64,000 nucleotides of DNA, taken from NCBI GenBank assembly GCA_958295485.1, contig OY282354.1, positions 2,689,001 to 2,753,000 of the forward strand, read 5' to 3'. The first letter of the stretch is position 1. Each line of letters starts with the position of its first letter. This DNA is from an uncultured Gammaproteobacteria bacterium (GTDB lineage: Bacteria; Pseudomonadota; Gammaproteobacteria; Eutrophobiales; Eutrophobiaceae). A model generated the notes under the pieces. It had not been told where the DNA came from. It saw nothing but the letters and a program-made list of their open reading frames with translations, and searched no databases. A program made the position numbers and the translations under genes. Shown piece by piece: positions 24,387 to 35,630 of the stretch.

Positions 24387-25400
24387 TTAGAGTGAATGGG
24401 TGAGTTGGTAGACTTTGCCTATCCAGTTGTTGATGACGGAGTTGGCGCTGTCGCGCCAGGTGTTGTCGAGGGAAGAGCTGATCAGGTCTTCCGGGAACGG
24501 TGGGGGGGCGCTGTTGTTTTTCTTTGCGGCTGAGGCGCGGTCCTGGTATTCATCGAGGACCGCCCTGGTCTGCAAGGGAAAGTAATTTTGGGGAAACGGG
24601 GGGTAATCTTTGATTTCGCCAAAGATGTAACGCCCGACTTCCCGCTTGTATTCCTTGAGCAGGCTATTCACGTCGTATTCGGGATGTCCCTGGAAAAAGA
24701 CCAGGCGGAAGCCGTCTTTACTGACGGCCAAGTGAACGCCGACCTCCTCGCTTTCGACCAGGATTTTCAAGCCGGATCCCAGGAATTGCTCCCGCGTCAC
24801 CACATTGAAACGTGAATGGGGAACGTCAAAGCGGGTGTTTACCCTGGTCACCAGGGGATGTGATTTATCCTTGACCTTGTGTGGATAAACGCCCCAGCAT
24901 TTCGCCGGCAGGCGCACCCGTTTCTGGTTATAACGGAATTGCAAAACCGCATGGGTAGCCAAACATGAGCACAGTATCGACGTCACGTTGGCGCAGGCCC
25001 AATCAATGACTTCGATTAACGGCTGCCAGAATACCTGATTGTCCAAATCGGGGCCTATCACGTTGGCGCCGGTGATGATCAACGCGTCCAGGCCCGTGGA
25101 TTTTATTTCCCTGAAGCTCTTGTAGTATCTTTCCACGTGCTCCCGGCCTTCCTTTCCTCGTTGCAACTCCTCCAGGGTAAACGGATGCAGGTAGAATTGA
25201 GCAATCTGGTTGCTTTCGCCAATAAGGCGGAAGAATTGCCTTTCCGTCGCCTCCAGGGCCTTGTCCGGCATCATGTTCAACAAGCCGATGTGCAGTTCGC
25301 GAAGGTCCCGGCCCGCGGCAAGTTCCCGCGGGATCACGATACCGCCTTCATTCTGGAACCGCTTGAAACTGGGTAAATCGGTATTGGCTATCAACGGCAT
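24387..25400 (-). CDS. metA: Homoserine O-acyltransferase (MetA/MetAS type)
   Basis: Activates homoserine with succinyl- or acetyl-CoA, first committed step of methionine synthesis. The 337-residue protein is of the glutamine-amidotransferase-like MetA fold: L-N-M-M-P-D-K near residue 41, catalytic C146 in S-C-L-A-T-H, and the His-Glu of Q-G-H-P-E-Y-D (H239, E241). It has a C-terminal extension of ~40 residues rich in Pro and Ser relative to E. coli MetA. Whether succinyl or acetyl is used cannot be told here. It sits 15 bp after a P-loop protein gene. Confidence 0.88.
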   Translation of the reverse strand: MPLIANTDLPSFKRFQNEGGIVIPRELAAGRDLRELHIGLLNMMPDKALEATERQFFRLIGESNQIAQFYLHPFTLEELQRGKEGREHVERYYKSFREIKSTGLDALIITGANVIGPDLDNQVFWQPLIEVIDWACANVTSILCSCLATHAVLQFRYNQKRVRLPAKCWGVYPHKVKDKSHPLVTRVNTRFDVPHSRFNVVTREQFLGSGLKILVESEEVGVHLAVSKDGFRLVFFQGHPEYDVNSLLKEYKREVGRYIFGEIKDYPPFPQNYFPLQTRAVLDEYQDRASAAKKNNSAPPPFPEDLISSSLDNTWRDSANSVINNWIGKVYQLTHSL

Positions 25401-25415
25401 TTCAGTAAAACGCTC

Positions 25416-26252
25416 CTACCTGTCGAGGACGCCGGCGATGAGATCGATGAAATCCGTTTCGGATTCTATGGAATATATCTCGTCAACCGCGACGGAATAA
25501 CCATAATTATCAGCTATGTATTCATAGCGGGGCAGCCGGGCGCTGAATAACCTGGGAAATACCCACCTGACAAAATCATCCGGGTCGATCAAGGCAACGT
25601 AATCGAGCGAGCGCGCCTCCATGTAAGCCGCTAATTGTTCGTCCAGGAATGCTTCCTTGTAGTACAGCGGCTTGGGGTGCCGTTCAGCCCGCGCTATCAA
25701 CTCTTTTTCATCTTCGACCGTTGCCTTGATGTATAAAATCAAGCTGTGCTCCGCCAGCAACCCGATAACATCATCGGTCATTTCACACAGGCTGCCGCCG
25801 GCGTCATTGACAAAATGCGAATAGCCGTACACTTTATGGGCCTTGCGAATAAACTCCGGCACGTCATTCATCGAATTAATCTCGGCAGTTTGATGCAGTT
25901 TCTGGCGGCGTTTGAATTCTTTCAGGTCCAAACCGCCCAATTCCGGGTTGCCCAACTTGCCCAAAAAACTTGAAACCGGTTTCAGGTTGTCTATATCCAG
26001 GTTGTTCGCGATATGGATCGAATCAGATCGCAGCAACTCCTGGAGAAACGGAATCTGCATGGCAAGCTGTTTTATGTTATCGAGGATCGGTTCATCCAGG
26101 TAACGGGTGCCGATTCGGTAATCACCGGAAAAGTGAAACCAGTTGTGCCGGCGCAACTTTCTTGCCAGCGTGGTCTTGCCCACCCCGGACATGCCCAGCA
26201 GCGTAATGGACTTCTGAGCCCGGTCCCTGAATTCTTTACCGGTTAATCTCAT
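25416..26252 (-). CDS. P-loop ATPase/kinase-like protein linked to metA
   Basis: A 278-residue protein with one clear motif, the Walker A loop G-M-S-G-V-G-K-T-T at residues 20-28, right after a beta strand (I-T-L-L). A 'V-N-D-A-G-G-S-L-C' segment near residue 150 and a later 'L-I-L-Y-I-K-A' strand fit a nucleoside-kinase-like fold. The start at ATG 26252 is chosen because the Walker loop then lies near the N-terminus. I recall it as a conserved hypothetical ATPase. Proximity to metA (15 bp) suggests co-transcription, but a methionine-related role is not shown. Confidence 0.72.
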   Translation of the reverse strand: MRLTGKEFRDRAQKSITLLGMSGVGKTTLARKLRRHNWFHFSGDYRIGTRYLDEPILDNIKQLAMQIPFLQELLRSDSIHIANNLDIDNLKPVSSFLGKLGNPELGGLDLKEFKRRQKLHQTAEINSMNDVPEFIRKAHKVYGYSHFVNDAGGSLCEMTDDVIGLLAEHSLILYIKATVEDEKELIARAERHPKPLYYKEAFLDEQLAAYMEARSLDYVALIDPDDFVRWVFPRLFSARLPRYEYIADNYGYSVAVDEIYSIESETDFIDLIAGVLDR

Positions 26253-26385
26253 GATGTTCGGGTTTCTCCGCAGGATCTTGCGGGTAGTATAAAGTAAAAG
26301 CGGGTGGGAGGGGGTAAATCGCGGTGAGGGGGAAGACAGGCTAATGCGCTTATCGGCCTTTGTCCGGCACACGCCAGTATGGCTC

Positions 26386-26409
26386 GGGGCAGGCACGAGG
26401 GCCTGCCCC
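26386..26409. repeat. GC-rich palindrome downstream of pnp
   Basis: GGGGCAGGC, 6-base loop, GCCTGCCCC: a perfect 9-bp stem. The sequence that follows (CCCTGCGGGATTAATG, CTCCTGTCTA) resembles that at 12654-12682, so both appear to be copies of one dispersed element. It lies about 95 bp past the pnp stop without a T-run. Confidence 0.6.
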
Positions 26410-26504
26410 TGCGGGATTAATGTCTCCTGTCTACCTGAATCTGAACACTTGTCCCCTTCACGATATCCTCATCAGGAGGCAACTCGCGCAGGGGAGGCCG
26501 TGCT

Positions 26505-28589
26505 CTATTCATCTACGGCTTTCATGCTGAGACGAACCCTGCCCTGCCGGTCGATCTCCAGCACTTTCACCTTTACAAAATCACCTTCCGATAATTTGTC
26601 ACTGACATTCTGCACACGCTCTTCTGAAATTTGCGAAATGTGCACCAGGCCGTCCTTGCCCGGCAGGATATTGACGAATGCGCCGAAATCCATGAGTTTC
26701 GCCACCTTGCCCTTGTAGATTTTACCTACTTCAATTTCAGCTGTCAGGTCTTCAATCCGCTTGCGAGCGGCATCGCTGGCCGTTTTATCGCTGGAATATA
26801 TTTTGACGTTGCCATTGTCATCTATATCGATCGTTGCCCCCGTTTCTTCGGTAATTGAGCGAATCGTCGTTCCTCCCTTGCCGATGACGTCCCGGATTTT
26901 ATCCGGGTGAATCTTGATGGTGGTAATGCGGGGCGCGTACTCGGACATCTCTCCCCGCGGCGCGGAAATGACACTGTTCATCTTCTCTAATATATGCAGC
27001 CTCCCTTCCCTGGCCTGGGCCAACGCCGTCCCCATGATTTCTTCGGTAATGCCATCTACCTTGATATCCATTTGCAATGCGCTGATCCCTTGTTCCGTGC
27101 CGGCCACCTTGAAATCCATATCGCCAAGGTGGTCTTCATCGCCCATGATGTCGGACAGCACGACGAATTTTTCACCTTCCTTGATGAGACCCATGGCAAT
27201 GCCCGCCACCGGCGCCGCTATCGCTACGCCGGCGTCCATTAACGACAGGCTGGTACCGCACACCGACGCCATGGAGCTTGAGCCGTTCGATTCGGTTATT
27301 TCAGAGACGACCCGAAGCGCATAGGGAAATTCTTCCAGGTCCGGCATCACCGCCATCATGCTGCGTTTGGCCAACCTGCCGTGACCGATTTCACGACGTT
27401 TGGGTGAACCTGAGCGCCCGGTTTCACCAACACAATAAGGGGGGAAATTATAATGCAACATGAATGGGTCCTTGCGCTCTCCTTCTATGGCGTCAATGAT
27501 TTGCGCGTCCCGGTCGGTGCCCAAAGTAGCGATAACCATGGCTTGTGTCTCACCCCGCGTAAACAGGGCGGAACCGTGGGCCCTTGGCAGCACCCCGACT
27601 TCCACGCTGACTTCTCTTATCGTTTTAGATTCCCGGCCGTCAATTCTCGGTTCACCAGCAATTATCGCGCCCCTGACGGTGTTGCTTTCCAGTTTTTCAA
27701 TCACGCCGGCAACCGCGTTTTCACTCCACCGCTCCCCATGTTCCGCGATAAGGGCGGCGATTGTCTCGGTCTTGATTTCATCCAGGCGTTCCCGCCGGCT
27801 GAGTTTATCCTGTATCGAGTAGGCTTCCCTGAGCAGGTCAACACAACTGTTTTCGACTTCGGTCTCCAACTCTTTATCATCATCCGGCGCCTGCCAGTCC
27901 CATGGTTTTACCCGGGCATCGGCGACCAGCCCCTTGATATTTTCGATAACTACCTGCATTTGCCGATGGCCATACATTACTGCGCCCAACATGATTTCCT
28001 CTGATAATAACCCGGCTTCAGATTCGACCATCAAGACGGAAGTTTCGGTTCCTGCTACGACCAAATTCAGTTTCGACCTGGTCAATTCATCATTACTGGG
28101 GTTGAGCAGATAATCCCCATCGCGATAACCCACCCGCGCCGCGCCGATGGGTCCCTTGAAAGGGACACCGGAAAGTCCCAGCGCGGCTGAAGCGCCGATC
28201 ATCGCAACGATATCAGGATCAACAGCCGGGTCCAGTGACATCACGGTGGCAATGATCTGAACTTCATTTCTAAATACTTTTGGAAACAGGGGGCGAACCG
28301 GCCGGTCAATCAACCTCGATGTCAGTATCTCTTTTTCCGAGGGCCGCCCTTCCCGCTTGAAGAAACCACCGGGAATTTTACCAGCCGCATAAGTTTTTTC
28401 CTGATAGTCAACCGTAAGCGGGAAAAAATTCTGGTCGGGCCTGGCTTCCTTGCCGGCAACGCAAGTTACTAACACGACTGTATCCTTCATGCTCGCCATT
28501 ACGGCTCCGGTAGCCTGTCTCGCAATCCTGCCTGTTTCCAGGACCACCGGAATATCACCATACTGAAACTCTCTTCTTACCATGCTCAT
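26505..28589 (-). CDS. pnp: Polynucleotide phosphorylase
   Basis: Degrades RNA from the 3' end using phosphate; core of the RNA degradosome. The 694-residue protein has two RNase PH domains ([13 protein letters not shown] in the first; F-T-R-G-E-T-Q and [10 protein letters not shown] in the second), then a KH domain ([13 protein letters not shown]) and an S1 domain ([13 protein letters not shown]). AGGT precedes the ATG at 28589. Last gene of the operon, after rpsO as in E. coli; the 173-bp rpsO-pnp gap may hold the processing hairpin known in E. coli, which I could not identify. Confidence 0.97.
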   Translation of the reverse strand: MSMVRREFQYGDIPVVLETGRIARQATGAVMASMKDTVVLVTCVAGKEARPDQNFFPLTVDYQEKTYAAGKIPGGFFKREGRPSEKEILTSRLIDRPVRPLFPKVFRNEVQIIATVMSLDPAVDPDIVAMIGASAALGLSGVPFKGPIGAARVGYRDGDYLLNPSNDELTRSKLNLVVAGTETSVLMVESEAGLLSEEIMLGAVMYGHRQMQVVIENIKGLVADARVKPWDWQAPDDDKELETEVENSCVDLLREAYSIQDKLSRRERLDEIKTETIAALIAEHGERWSENAVAGVIEKLESNTVRGAIIAGEPRIDGRESKTIREVSVEVGVLPRAHGSALFTRGETQAMVIATLGTDRDAQIIDAIEGERKDPFMLHYNFPPYCVGETGRSGSPKRREIGHGRLAKRSMMAVMPDLEEFPYALRVVSEITESNGSSSMASVCGTSLSLMDAGVAIAAPVAGIAMGLIKEGEKFVVLSDIMGDEDHLGDMDFKVAGTEQGISALQMDIKVDGITEEIMGTALAQAREGRLHILEKMNSVISAPRGEMSEYAPRITTIKIHPDKIRDVIGKGGTTIRSITEETGATIDIDDNGNVKIYSSDKTASDAARKRIEDLTAEIEVGKIYKGKVAKLMDFGAFVNILPGKDGLVHISQISEERVQNVSDKLSEGDFVKVKVLEIDRQGRVRLSMKAVDE

Positions 28590-28762
28590 TATTATTACCT
28601 GACTTTATTGATAGTTATTATTTCAAGTCCATCCGGGACTTATCAGAGTTTCCTGAATGATGACCGAAAACATACTGATAGATTGATTGCATCATTATCG
28701 CTGATGAAGCGTCAAAGACTCTTTAATATACTTTGCTGAATAAACGGGGCAGCGCCGGGCAA

Positions 28763-29032
28763 TCACTTTCTCAGGGAAAGACGACCAATCAGGTCCCTGT
28801 AGCGATTTTCATCTTTACCCTTTAAATAATCCAATAGTTTCCTGCGTCGATTCACCATGCACAACAAACCTTGTCGTGAATGATGATCCTTGGTGTGTGA
28901 TTTAAAGTGTTCCGATAAATCAGTAATACGCGCGGTCAACAACGCGACCTGGACTTCAGGCGACCCCGTATCGTCGGATGAACGTTGATATTTATTTACG
29001 ATATCAGCTTTCTGTTGCTGACTTAATGACAT
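28763..29032 (-). CDS. rpsO: Ribosomal protein S15
   Basis: Early-binding 30S protein. The 89-residue protein begins M-S-L-S-Q-Q-Q-K at the ATG at 29032 and has the canonical [19 protein letters not shown] and R-R-K-L-L-D-Y-L blocks. The frame is open to 29104 but the added residues are not part of S15. Between truB and pnp, the usual place. Confidence 0.97.
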   Translation of the reverse strand: MSLSQQQKADIVNKYQRSSDDTGSPEVQVALLTARITDLSEHFKSHTKDHHSRQGLLCMVNRRRKLLDYLKGKDENRYRDLIGRLSLRK

Positions 29033-29173
29033 TTGATATATTGCTCTCCTGTTCCAGATCTTGAAAAACGCGCATATTGTACCCATGCATAAACCGACTA
29101 ACAAGAAAAATGATCAAAAATCAGCGGTTCACGCAGATGCTTCATTTTTACCTGCGTCATCTGTGAATTAAAT

Positions 29174-30091
29174 TCATTGATTAACTAACCGTTTAGGCGC
29201 TACCCGACCGTCTGCAAGCACCTCGCCCACTCCTAAAAAACAACTGTTTTCAGTATAAATTCTCAACATGCCCCGGGTTGGGGCCTGCGGCACCATCACC
29301 GGCTGACCCTGGCATAAGTAATATGAAACAGAATCGACCAGGCTTATCGCCGGCATATGTTGCAGGCCAGCGTCGATACCCAGGAGTTCAGCATCCAGGC
29401 TTGTCAACCCGGATTCAGCAATTGTTTCCAACCCACTCATTGTCAGTATATTTTCACTTGTGTACGACCCTACACCGATGCGTTTCAGTGTTTTCACATG
29501 TGCCCCACAACCTAATTCCTTGCCAATATCTTCAGCCAATGTTCGAATATACGTTCCTTTTGAGCACAATACCTCCAGCTCGAACTCATCATCCTGATAA
29601 CCTAGTAAATTCAGGACATGGATTGTTATTTTCCGGGGTTCTCTCTCTACTTCCAACCCTTGCCGGGCCAGTTTATACAATCTTTGCCCTTTGTGTTTGA
29701 GTGCGGAAAACATCGGTGGGACCTGTAAAATACTGCCTCGAAACCCTGTCAGGACCGCTTCCATTTTCTTTTGTGTCAATGTCGGCGCCACCTGTCGGGA
29801 AATAATCTCACCATCGGCGTCACCGGTAGTCGTTTGAATGCCTAGTTTGCAAACTGTCCGATAATGCTTGTCGGCATCAAGTAAAAACCCGGAAAATTTT
29901 GTGGCCTCGCCAAAACAAATCGGCAGCAGTCCCGACGCCATTTTATCCAGGCTGCCGGTATGACCCGCTTTTTTTGCTTTATATATGGACTTCACTTTTT
30001 GCAATGCTTCATTAGAGGTGAGTCCTACCGGTTTGTCCAGCAATAATACGCCGTTTACTTTTCGGCCCTTCGACCGGCCTCTTTTAGTCAT
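29174..30091 (-). CDS. truB: tRNA pseudouridine-55 synthase
   Basis: Makes pseudouridine 55 in the T-loop of tRNAs. The 305-residue protein has the catalytic-Asp motif G-H-T-G-S-L-D-K-M-A-S-G-L-L, the Y-R motif and V-P-P-M-F-S-A-L-K-H-K-G-Q-R-L-Y, and a C-terminal PUA-like part. I chose the ATG at 30091 (M-T-K-R-G-R), which overlaps the rbfA end by 8 bp. Confidence 0.95.
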   Translation of the reverse strand: MTKRGRSKGRKVNGVLLLDKPVGLTSNEALQKVKSIYKAKKAGHTGSLDKMASGLLPICFGEATKFSGFLLDADKHYRTVCKLGIQTTTGDADGEIISRQVAPTLTQKKMEAVLTGFRGSILQVPPMFSALKHKGQRLYKLARQGLEVEREPRKITIHVLNLLGYQDDEFELEVLCSKGTYIRTLAEDIGKELGCGAHVKTLKRIGVGSYTSENILTMSGLETIAESGLTSLDAELLGIDAGLQHMPAISLVDSVSYYLCQGQPVMVPQAPTRGMLRIYTENSCFLGVGEVLADGRVAPKRLVNQ

Positions 30092-30440
30092 TTTTTCGAC
30101 TGACGGAAGCAATCAGATCCGATAAGCGGTTCGCCCTGGTAATCGAATGGTCGAAAAGAAAGACTAATTCCGGCACGACGCGTAGCGGCAAAACCTTTGC
30201 CAGCAAATGACGAAAGTGTTTTACCTTCTTATTCAGTAAATTCGTAAGAACCTCTTCAGAAAGAACAGGTTCCAGGCAGGTAAAATAGATCTTGGCATTT
30301 TTAAGATCCGGACTGACGTCGACATATGAAACAGTAATCAATCCCGTTTCCGTAAATGACATTTCCCTTTGAATAATCGATGCAATTTCACGTTGCACCA
30401 GGTCCGCAACACGCTCATTTCGACCATATTCGCGCGGCAT
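30084..30440 (-). CDS. rbfA: Ribosome-binding factor A
   Basis: Helps mature the 5' end of 16S rRNA. The 118-residue protein has the KH-like fold signature: R-V-A-D-L-V-Q-R-E-I-A-S-I-I at the N-terminus, V-S-Y-V-D-V-S-P-D-L-K-N-A-K-I-Y in the middle and R-V-V-P-E-L-V-F-L-F-D near the end. Lies between infB and truB. Confidence 0.95.
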   Translation of the reverse strand: MPREYGRNERVADLVQREIASIIQREMSFTETGLITVSYVDVSPDLKNAKIYFTCLEPVLSEEVLTNLLNKKVKHFRHLLAKVLPLRVVPELVFLFDHSITRANRLSDLIASVSRKND

Positions 30441-30469
30441 TGTCAGTTGTTGGCAGTTAAAACCGAAAA

Positions 30470-33052
30470 CTAAATACGATTGACTTCAACCCGCTCAAAT
30501 ACTTCAATCTGGTCACCTGGTTTTACATCGGTATAATTCTTTACGCCTATGCCACATTCAGTGCCGGATTTAACCTCATTGACGTCATCCTTGAAGCGGC
30601 GTAACGACTCGAGTTCTCCTTCGTAAATGACAACATTTTCCCTGAGCACCCGAATCGGACTGGATTTACGAACGCCGCCGCTTGTTACGATACAGCCAGC
30701 GATATCCCCGAACCCGGGAGAACGAAATACTTCTTTTACCTCTGCAACGCCGATAATTCGCTCCCTGACTTCCGGTGACAATAAACCGCTTATCGCCGCT
30801 TTTACATCGTCGATAACATCATAAATTACGCTGTAATAGCGTAAGTCCACTCCTTCCTCATCAACCAGTTTCCTGGCCGCGCCGTCGACCCGCACATTAA
30901 ACCCGATGACCATTCCATTTGCAGTCAGCGCCAAATTTATGTCCGATTCCGTTATACCGCCGACACCGACGCTGATGATATTAACCGAGACTTCATCCTG
31001 GCTCAGCTTTCGCAATGACTCCGACAATGCTTCTGCAGAACCCTGGACGTCGGCTTTTATAAGAACGTTTATCGAAGCGCCGTCGGCATCACCCATTTGT
31101 GATATCAAGTTGTTCATTTTAGACGCCTGTTGCTTCGCCAATTTGACCTCCCTGTACTTGCCTTGGCGAAACAATGCGATTTCCCTGGCCTTACGCTCAT
31201 CAGGCGCAACTATCATATCATCGCCGGCATTAGGCGTGCCTGACAAGCCAAGCACTTCGACGGGAATTGAAGGGCCGGCCGCATTTACTTCATTGCCATT
31301 TTCGTCATACATTGCCCGGACCCGGCCAAACTCATGTCCCGTCAAGATCACGTCGCCTTTGCTCAGCTCACCACTTTGCACGAGGATGGTAGCGACAGGC
31401 CCTCTCCCTTTATCCAACCTTGATTCAATTACCGTCCCGGAAGCAGGGCCAACCTGTATCGCCCTGAGCTCCAATATTTCAGCCTGCAGCAAGATACTGT
31501 CAAGCAGGTGATCGATACCCTCCCCCGTGACGGCGGACATGTTGACAAACATGGTATCGCCGCCCCAATCCTCGGGGACTACTTCAAATTTTGACAATTC
31601 CTGTTGCACGCGCCCAGGCTCGGCATCAGGTTTGTCGATCTTGTTTATCGCGACGATCAAGGGGACGGAACCGGCCTTGGCATGTTGTATGGCTTCTTCA
31701 GTTTGCGGCATCACGCCATCGTCTGCCGCAACGACAAGGATGACAACGTCCGTTACCTTGGCGCCCCTGGCCCGCATTGCCGTAAATGCCTCATGCCCCG
31801 GTGTATCCAGGAAGGTGATGTTGCCTTTATCGGTTTTGACATTGTAAGCGCCGATGTGTTGGGTAACGCCCCCTGCTTCACCGGCAGCGATCTTGCTCTG
31901 CCTGATAAAATCCAATAGTGATGTTTTGCCATGGTCGACGTGGCCCATGATCGTTACGACGGGCGCCCGGGCAACTCCATCACCCTGGATGCGACTCGAT
32001 TGAATGATTTCTTCTTCCAGGGCATTTTCCTTAAGCATTTTTGCCTTGTGACCCATTTCCTCCGCGACTATTGCAGCCGTATCCTGGTCAATCGTTTGAT
32101 TAATGGTTACCAAGCTGCCAAGATTCATCATTACCTTGATGACCTCGGCGCCTTTTACCGACATGCGTTGAGCCAATTCGGAAACAGTAATGCTTTCCGG
32201 AATTTCCACTTCACGCACTATGGGCACGGTCGGTCTTTCAAAACCATGTTGCGCCGGCCTGTTGACGACCTGTCTTGTTCTTTGCTTTTTCTTCCTGCGA
32301 CCCGATTTATCTGAAGAAACATGTAATTCTTCGCGATGAATCCTGGCTGGTTTTTCATCGCTGACTGGCGGCGGTGGCGGTGGCGGCGGGGCTTCCGGCA
32401 ACGGAAACACATTGTCAAAATGCGGGGCGGGGGCTTCCGTACTGGTTTCTGCACTGGCTTGTGACGCTTCCCCGCTACTCTCATCCTCATAGGCGCCACC
32501 ATCTGCGGAAGCCGGTTCACTATGAGTCCCGCCATCTCCAACTGGCGCGGCTTCGGGGACTGCCGCTACCTCTTGGCTCTCAACCAATCCTTTTGCCTGT
32601 TCTTCCAGTTTTTCAACGGCTTCTTTTTCTTCCCTGATCTTTTCTTCAGCTTGTCTTGCAAGTTGTTCGGCTTCGGCTTTTGCCCGATCTTCGAATTCCT
32701 TTACTCTTTGCGCCGCCGCTTCTTCGATTACGCTTCGCTTGATATATGTTCGTCGCTTTCTAACCTCTACGTTGACAGTTTTTGAGCGTACCTTGTTACG
32801 GATGCCCTGACCTGACACCGGCACTTTGATTTCACTGATGGTCTTTCTTCTTAATGTTATTTTTTTAGGCCCTGACTCATCATCTTTTCCATGTTTACGC
32901 CTCAGGTAGCCGAGCAGTTCAGTCTTCTCGTTATCGGATATCCTGTCCTCTGCGGATTTGCCTGACAAACCGGCTTTTTCAAGTTGTTCAATCAACTTTT
33001 CTACCGATATCTTAATGACATCAGCATATTGTTTTACCGTGACTTCAGGCAT
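30470..33052 (-). CDS. infB: Translation initiation factor IF-2
   Basis: GTPase that brings initiator tRNA to the 30S subunit. The 860-residue protein has an IF2-N domain, a long charged linker (about residues 110-260, with acidic-basic helical and poly-Pro parts), a second IF2-N domain, the G domain with [17 protein letters not shown] and N-K-I-D-K-P, and the C-terminal domains ending at residue ~855. It overlaps nusA by 8 bp. Internal starts giving shorter isoforms, as in E. coli, cannot be judged. Confidence 0.97.
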   Translation of the reverse strand: MPEVTVKQYADVIKISVEKLIEQLEKAGLSGKSAEDRISDNEKTELLGYLRRKHGKDDESGPKKITLRRKTISEIKVPVSGQGIRNKVRSKTVNVEVRKRRTYIKRSVIEEAAAQRVKEFEDRAKAEAEQLARQAEEKIREEKEAVEKLEEQAKGLVESQEVAAVPEAAPVGDGGTHSEPASADGGAYEDESSGEASQASAETSTEAPAPHFDNVFPLPEAPPPPPPPPVSDEKPARIHREELHVSSDKSGRRKKKQRTRQVVNRPAQHGFERPTVPIVREVEIPESITVSELAQRMSVKGAEVIKVMMNLGSLVTINQTIDQDTAAIVAEEMGHKAKMLKENALEEEIIQSSRIQGDGVARAPVVTIMGHVDHGKTSLLDFIRQSKIAAGEAGGVTQHIGAYNVKTDKGNITFLDTPGHEAFTAMRARGAKVTDVVILVVAADDGVMPQTEEAIQHAKAGSVPLIVAINKIDKPDAEPGRVQQELSKFEVVPEDWGGDTMFVNMSAVTGEGIDHLLDSILLQAEILELRAIQVGPASGTVIESRLDKGRGPVATILVQSGELSKGDVILTGHEFGRVRAMYDENGNEVNAAGPSIPVEVLGLSGTPNAGDDMIVAPDERKAREIALFRQGKYREVKLAKQQASKMNNLISQMGDADGASINVLIKADVQGSAEALSESLRKLSQDEVSVNIISVGVGGITESDINLALTANGMVIGFNVRVDGAARKLVDEEGVDLRYYSVIYDVIDDVKAAISGLLSPEVRERIIGVAEVKEVFRSPGFGDIAGCIVTSGGVRKSSPIRVLRENVVIYEGELESLRRFKDDVNEVKSGTECGIGVKNYTDVKPGDQIEVFERVEVNRI

Positions 33053-34568
33053 CTATCGCTCCCTGACTGCTGTTTTCCTCCGCTTCAAACCAGGGAATAC
33101 GGGCAGTCATAATAAGTTCACCGGCTCTAACCTTATCCAACCCCTCTATATCGAGCAATTCATCTACTGATTGTTCGGCCAGATCTTCCATGGTAACCAA
33201 GCCCCGGCCGGCCAGCTCATATGCCAATGCCTCATCCATGCCATCCATGCTCAACAAGTCATCGGCTGGTTTTACATCCACCAGTTTTTCCTCACTGGCG
33301 ATAGCGCGCGTCAGCATGATATCCTTGGCCCTGTCCCGTAGTTCTTTTATCAGGTCTGCGTCGAATTCTTCTATGTCAACCATCTCGTTCTCAGGCACAT
33401 AGGCTATCTCTTCGACACTGGAAAACCCTTCTTGTACAAGTATCACGGCTATTTCTTCATCGACGTCCAATTGTTCCATGAACATCTGTTGCAGCGCTTG
33501 AGATTCAGCTTCGGTTTTCTCATCCGCCTGCTCCACCGACATGACGTTGAGTTCCCACTGCGTCAGTTCGCTGGCAAGTTTGACGTTTTGACCGCCCCGG
33601 CCGATTGCCTGGGACAGGTTTTCTTCAGACACGGCAACATCCATGCTATGTGAATCCTCATCAACCAGGATGGAGGCTACCTCAGCCGGCGCCATGGCAT
33701 TTATGACGAATTGCGCGGGATTCTCATCCCAGAGTATGATGTCTACCCGTTCACCACCCAACGCATTGGAAACCGCCTGTACCCTGGAACCTCTCATGCC
33801 TACGCAAGCGCCGATTGGGTCGATCCTGGGGTCATTCGCCTTGACTGCTATCTTGGCCCTGGAACCGGGGTCGCGCGCGCCGTTTATTATTTCTATTAAT
33901 CCTTCGTTAATCTCCGGCACTTCAATCTTGAACAGTTCTATGAGCAACTCGGGGACTGTTCGACTCAGAAACAACTGCGGGCCTCGATTTTCAGGTTTCA
34001 CGGCACGTAAATAAGCGCGAATTTGATCCCGCGGCCTGACTGCTTCCCTGGGAATCATTTCATCTCTCGGTATAAACGCTTCCGCATTGCCGCCTAAATC
34101 TAAAACGACATTGCCTCTTTCCACTTTTTTCACAAACCCGATGACCATCTCACCGACCCGATCTATATAGGCGTCGAAGACTTGTTTGCGTTCCGCCTCC
34201 CGCACCTTTTGCATAATCACCTGTTTTGCGGTTTGCGCGGCGATCCTGCCAAACTCGACCGATTTCACCGGTTCTTCGACAAATTCCCCAACCTCTATGT
34301 CTTCTTGCTCTGAGATTGCATCAGACAGCTGCACCTGTCTCGCCGGGAATTCCAATGGCTCAGGACTATCTTCGACTACTTCCCATTGTCTGAATGTCTC
34401 GTAGTCACCCGTCTCATGATCTATCGATACGCGCACTTCAATATCTTCACGCCGGCGCTTCTTCGTGGCGCTGGCCAGTGCTGCTTCTATAGCTTCAAAT
34501 ATGATTTCCTTGGCAACGCCCTTTTCATTGGAAACCACGTCCACTACCATTAAAATTTCTTTATTCAT
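33045..34568 (-). CDS. nusA: Transcription termination/antitermination factor NusA
   Basis: Binds RNA polymerase and modulates pausing, termination and antitermination. The 507-residue protein has an N-terminal polymerase-binding domain ([10 protein letters not shown]), S1 ([15 protein letters not shown]), KH1/KH2 ([13 protein letters not shown] and A-I-G-R-G-G-Q-N-V) and two acidic C-terminal repeats, the gammaproteobacterial form. It sits 11 bp after rimP. Confidence 0.97.
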   Translation of the reverse strand: MNKEILMVVDVVSNEKGVAKEIIFEAIEAALASATKKRRREDIEVRVSIDHETGDYETFRQWEVVEDSPEPLEFPARQVQLSDAISEQEDIEVGEFVEEPVKSVEFGRIAAQTAKQVIMQKVREAERKQVFDAYIDRVGEMVIGFVKKVERGNVVLDLGGNAEAFIPRDEMIPREAVRPRDQIRAYLRAVKPENRGPQLFLSRTVPELLIELFKIEVPEINEGLIEIINGARDPGSRAKIAVKANDPRIDPIGACVGMRGSRVQAVSNALGGERVDIILWDENPAQFVINAMAPAEVASILVDEDSHSMDVAVSEENLSQAIGRGGQNVKLASELTQWELNVMSVEQADEKTEAESQALQQMFMEQLDVDEEIAVILVQEGFSSVEEIAYVPENEMVDIEEFDADLIKELRDRAKDIMLTRAIASEEKLVDVKPADDLLSMDGMDEALAYELAGRGLVTMEDLAEQSVDELLDIEGLDKVRAGELIMTARIPWFEAEENSSQGAIDA

Positions 34569-34579
34569 GAAAATACCGA

Positions 34580-35035
34580 TTAATATTCTTGAGGCGCTAT
34601 TCTCGCCTTGTCTATCTCCTCCACAGGAATATGAAATTCTTCTCCTGCTTCATCCAATACAACCTTACCTTCGCATACTTTTTCTATACGCCCGGTAATG
34701 CGTTTACGACCCCTGCGCGGCCTGGACAACTTGATCTTTACCATCTCTCCGACAAACTGTTCATATTGGGCTGAGGCAAATAACGGCCGGTCCAACCCGG
34801 GCGATGAAACCTCCAATTGGTAACCCCCCGCGATGGGATCTTCAACATCCAGAACACCGGCTACCCGGTTACTCACCCTTGCGCAATCTTCCAGTGTGAC
34901 GCCTGGTTCACTGTCTATATAGATTCGGAGCAGCGACCCCCGTCTTTCCGTCAGGTGTTCCATGCCCCAGAAGACGTAACCCATATCCGCGATCACGGGT
35001 CTTAACAACGCATCCAGATCAGGTTTCTTACGCAT
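34580..35035 (-). CDS. rimP: Ribosome maturation factor RimP
   Basis: Needed for 30S maturation. The 151-residue protein has the family motif [16 protein letters not shown], the [14 protein letters not shown] signature and a C-terminal SH3-like domain. I chose the ATG at 35035 (M-R-K-K-P) because it matches the family; an ATG at 35074 has AAGGAG only two bases away and would read through a leader hairpin. It is the first protein gene of the operon; the initiator tRNA normally just upstream is 4 kb away here. Confidence 0.92.
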   Translation of the reverse strand: MRKKPDLDALLRPVIADMGYVFWGMEHLTERRGSLLRIYIDSEPGVTLEDCARVSNRVAGVLDVEDPIAGGYQLEVSSPGLDRPLFASAQYEQFVGEMVKIKLSRPRRGRKRITGRIEKVCEGKVVLDEAGEEFHIPVEEIDKARIAPQEY

Positions 35036-35046
35036 CAGTCTAAAAC

Positions 35047-35073
35047 AAAAAATGGGCATAAAGCCCACTTTCA
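35047..35073 (-). terminator. Leader hairpin with T-run before rimP (attenuator)
   Basis: On the minus strand AAAGTGGGC, loop TTTAT, GCCCATTTTTT: a 9-bp stem (one G-T pair) with a run of T on its 3' side, ending just before the rimP start. A leader of this type upstream of rimP has been described in Gammaproteobacteria as a transcription attenuator (recalled as the rimP leader). It could end read-through or regulate the whole rimP-pnp operon. Confidence 0.75.
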
Positions 35074-35074
35074 T

Positions 35075-35630
35075 AACTCCTTGATAAATATAACTATTTC
35101 AGACAGAACACCAATTCCTTACCATCTGTTCCCCCATTGTCTGCTGCCTGTTTTCCGTATGGCGGCAGGGACGCACAACCAGCTTATCCCGCTCTTTCAA
35201 GCAACTGATCTGCCGGCGCCCCGAAAAAATACCCCAAGCTGTTGACTTATCTGAGAATACCCGGATAGATATCGGTGTGTTAGCGCCTGTGCTCTCTACC
35301 AAGGCGGCGCAGTATATCAGAGGAGTTTGCATGATGGCAACCGATAAGAGAAAGCAACCGTCCCCTTTTTGCTTACGCTTTACCGATATAGTAAAATACC
35401 AACAAGAAACGGGCTGTCAAACGAAGGGAAGAAAGAGAACTATTGGAGCAATCGGAAGAAACTGTAAGAACGTCGTCTACAAAGTCCGGTCTAAATAGCC
35501 TTAGTCAATGGCAATCTATCGGGCGTGAAACACTGGCGGTGGAAAATGCAGCAAAACGGGATATCAATATCCAGGTTTGATGGCGCGCCCCTCTTAATAA
35601 CTACAGGAAATAAACAGTGGGAGAATTTTC
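35075..35630. other. Non-coding stretch at the left edge of the islet
   Basis: No gene I can support in 556 bp. A 77-codon leftward frame (35099-35332) and a 55-codon rightward frame (from 35331) are open but match nothing I know. A D-arm-like motif (TTGGTAGAG) near 35295-35305 on the minus strand is not accompanied by a T-arm, so I do not call a tRNA. The region should contain the promoter of the rimP operon if the islet has cut it off from the tRNA promoter. Confidence 0.4.

Noticed and set aside
32218..32541. Arg/Pro-rich frame inside infB
   Set aside because: It is an alternative reading of the low-complexity linker of IF-2.
35240..35330. Possible second tRNA on the minus strand (TTGGTAGAG motif)
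   Set aside because: No matching T-arm, anticodon stem or CCA end could be assembled.
35277..35498. Short rightward frame with a basic product, and a leftward 77-codon frame in the same gap
   Set aside because: No recognisable domain, no homology memory and no consistent context; kept only as part of the non-coding region entry.
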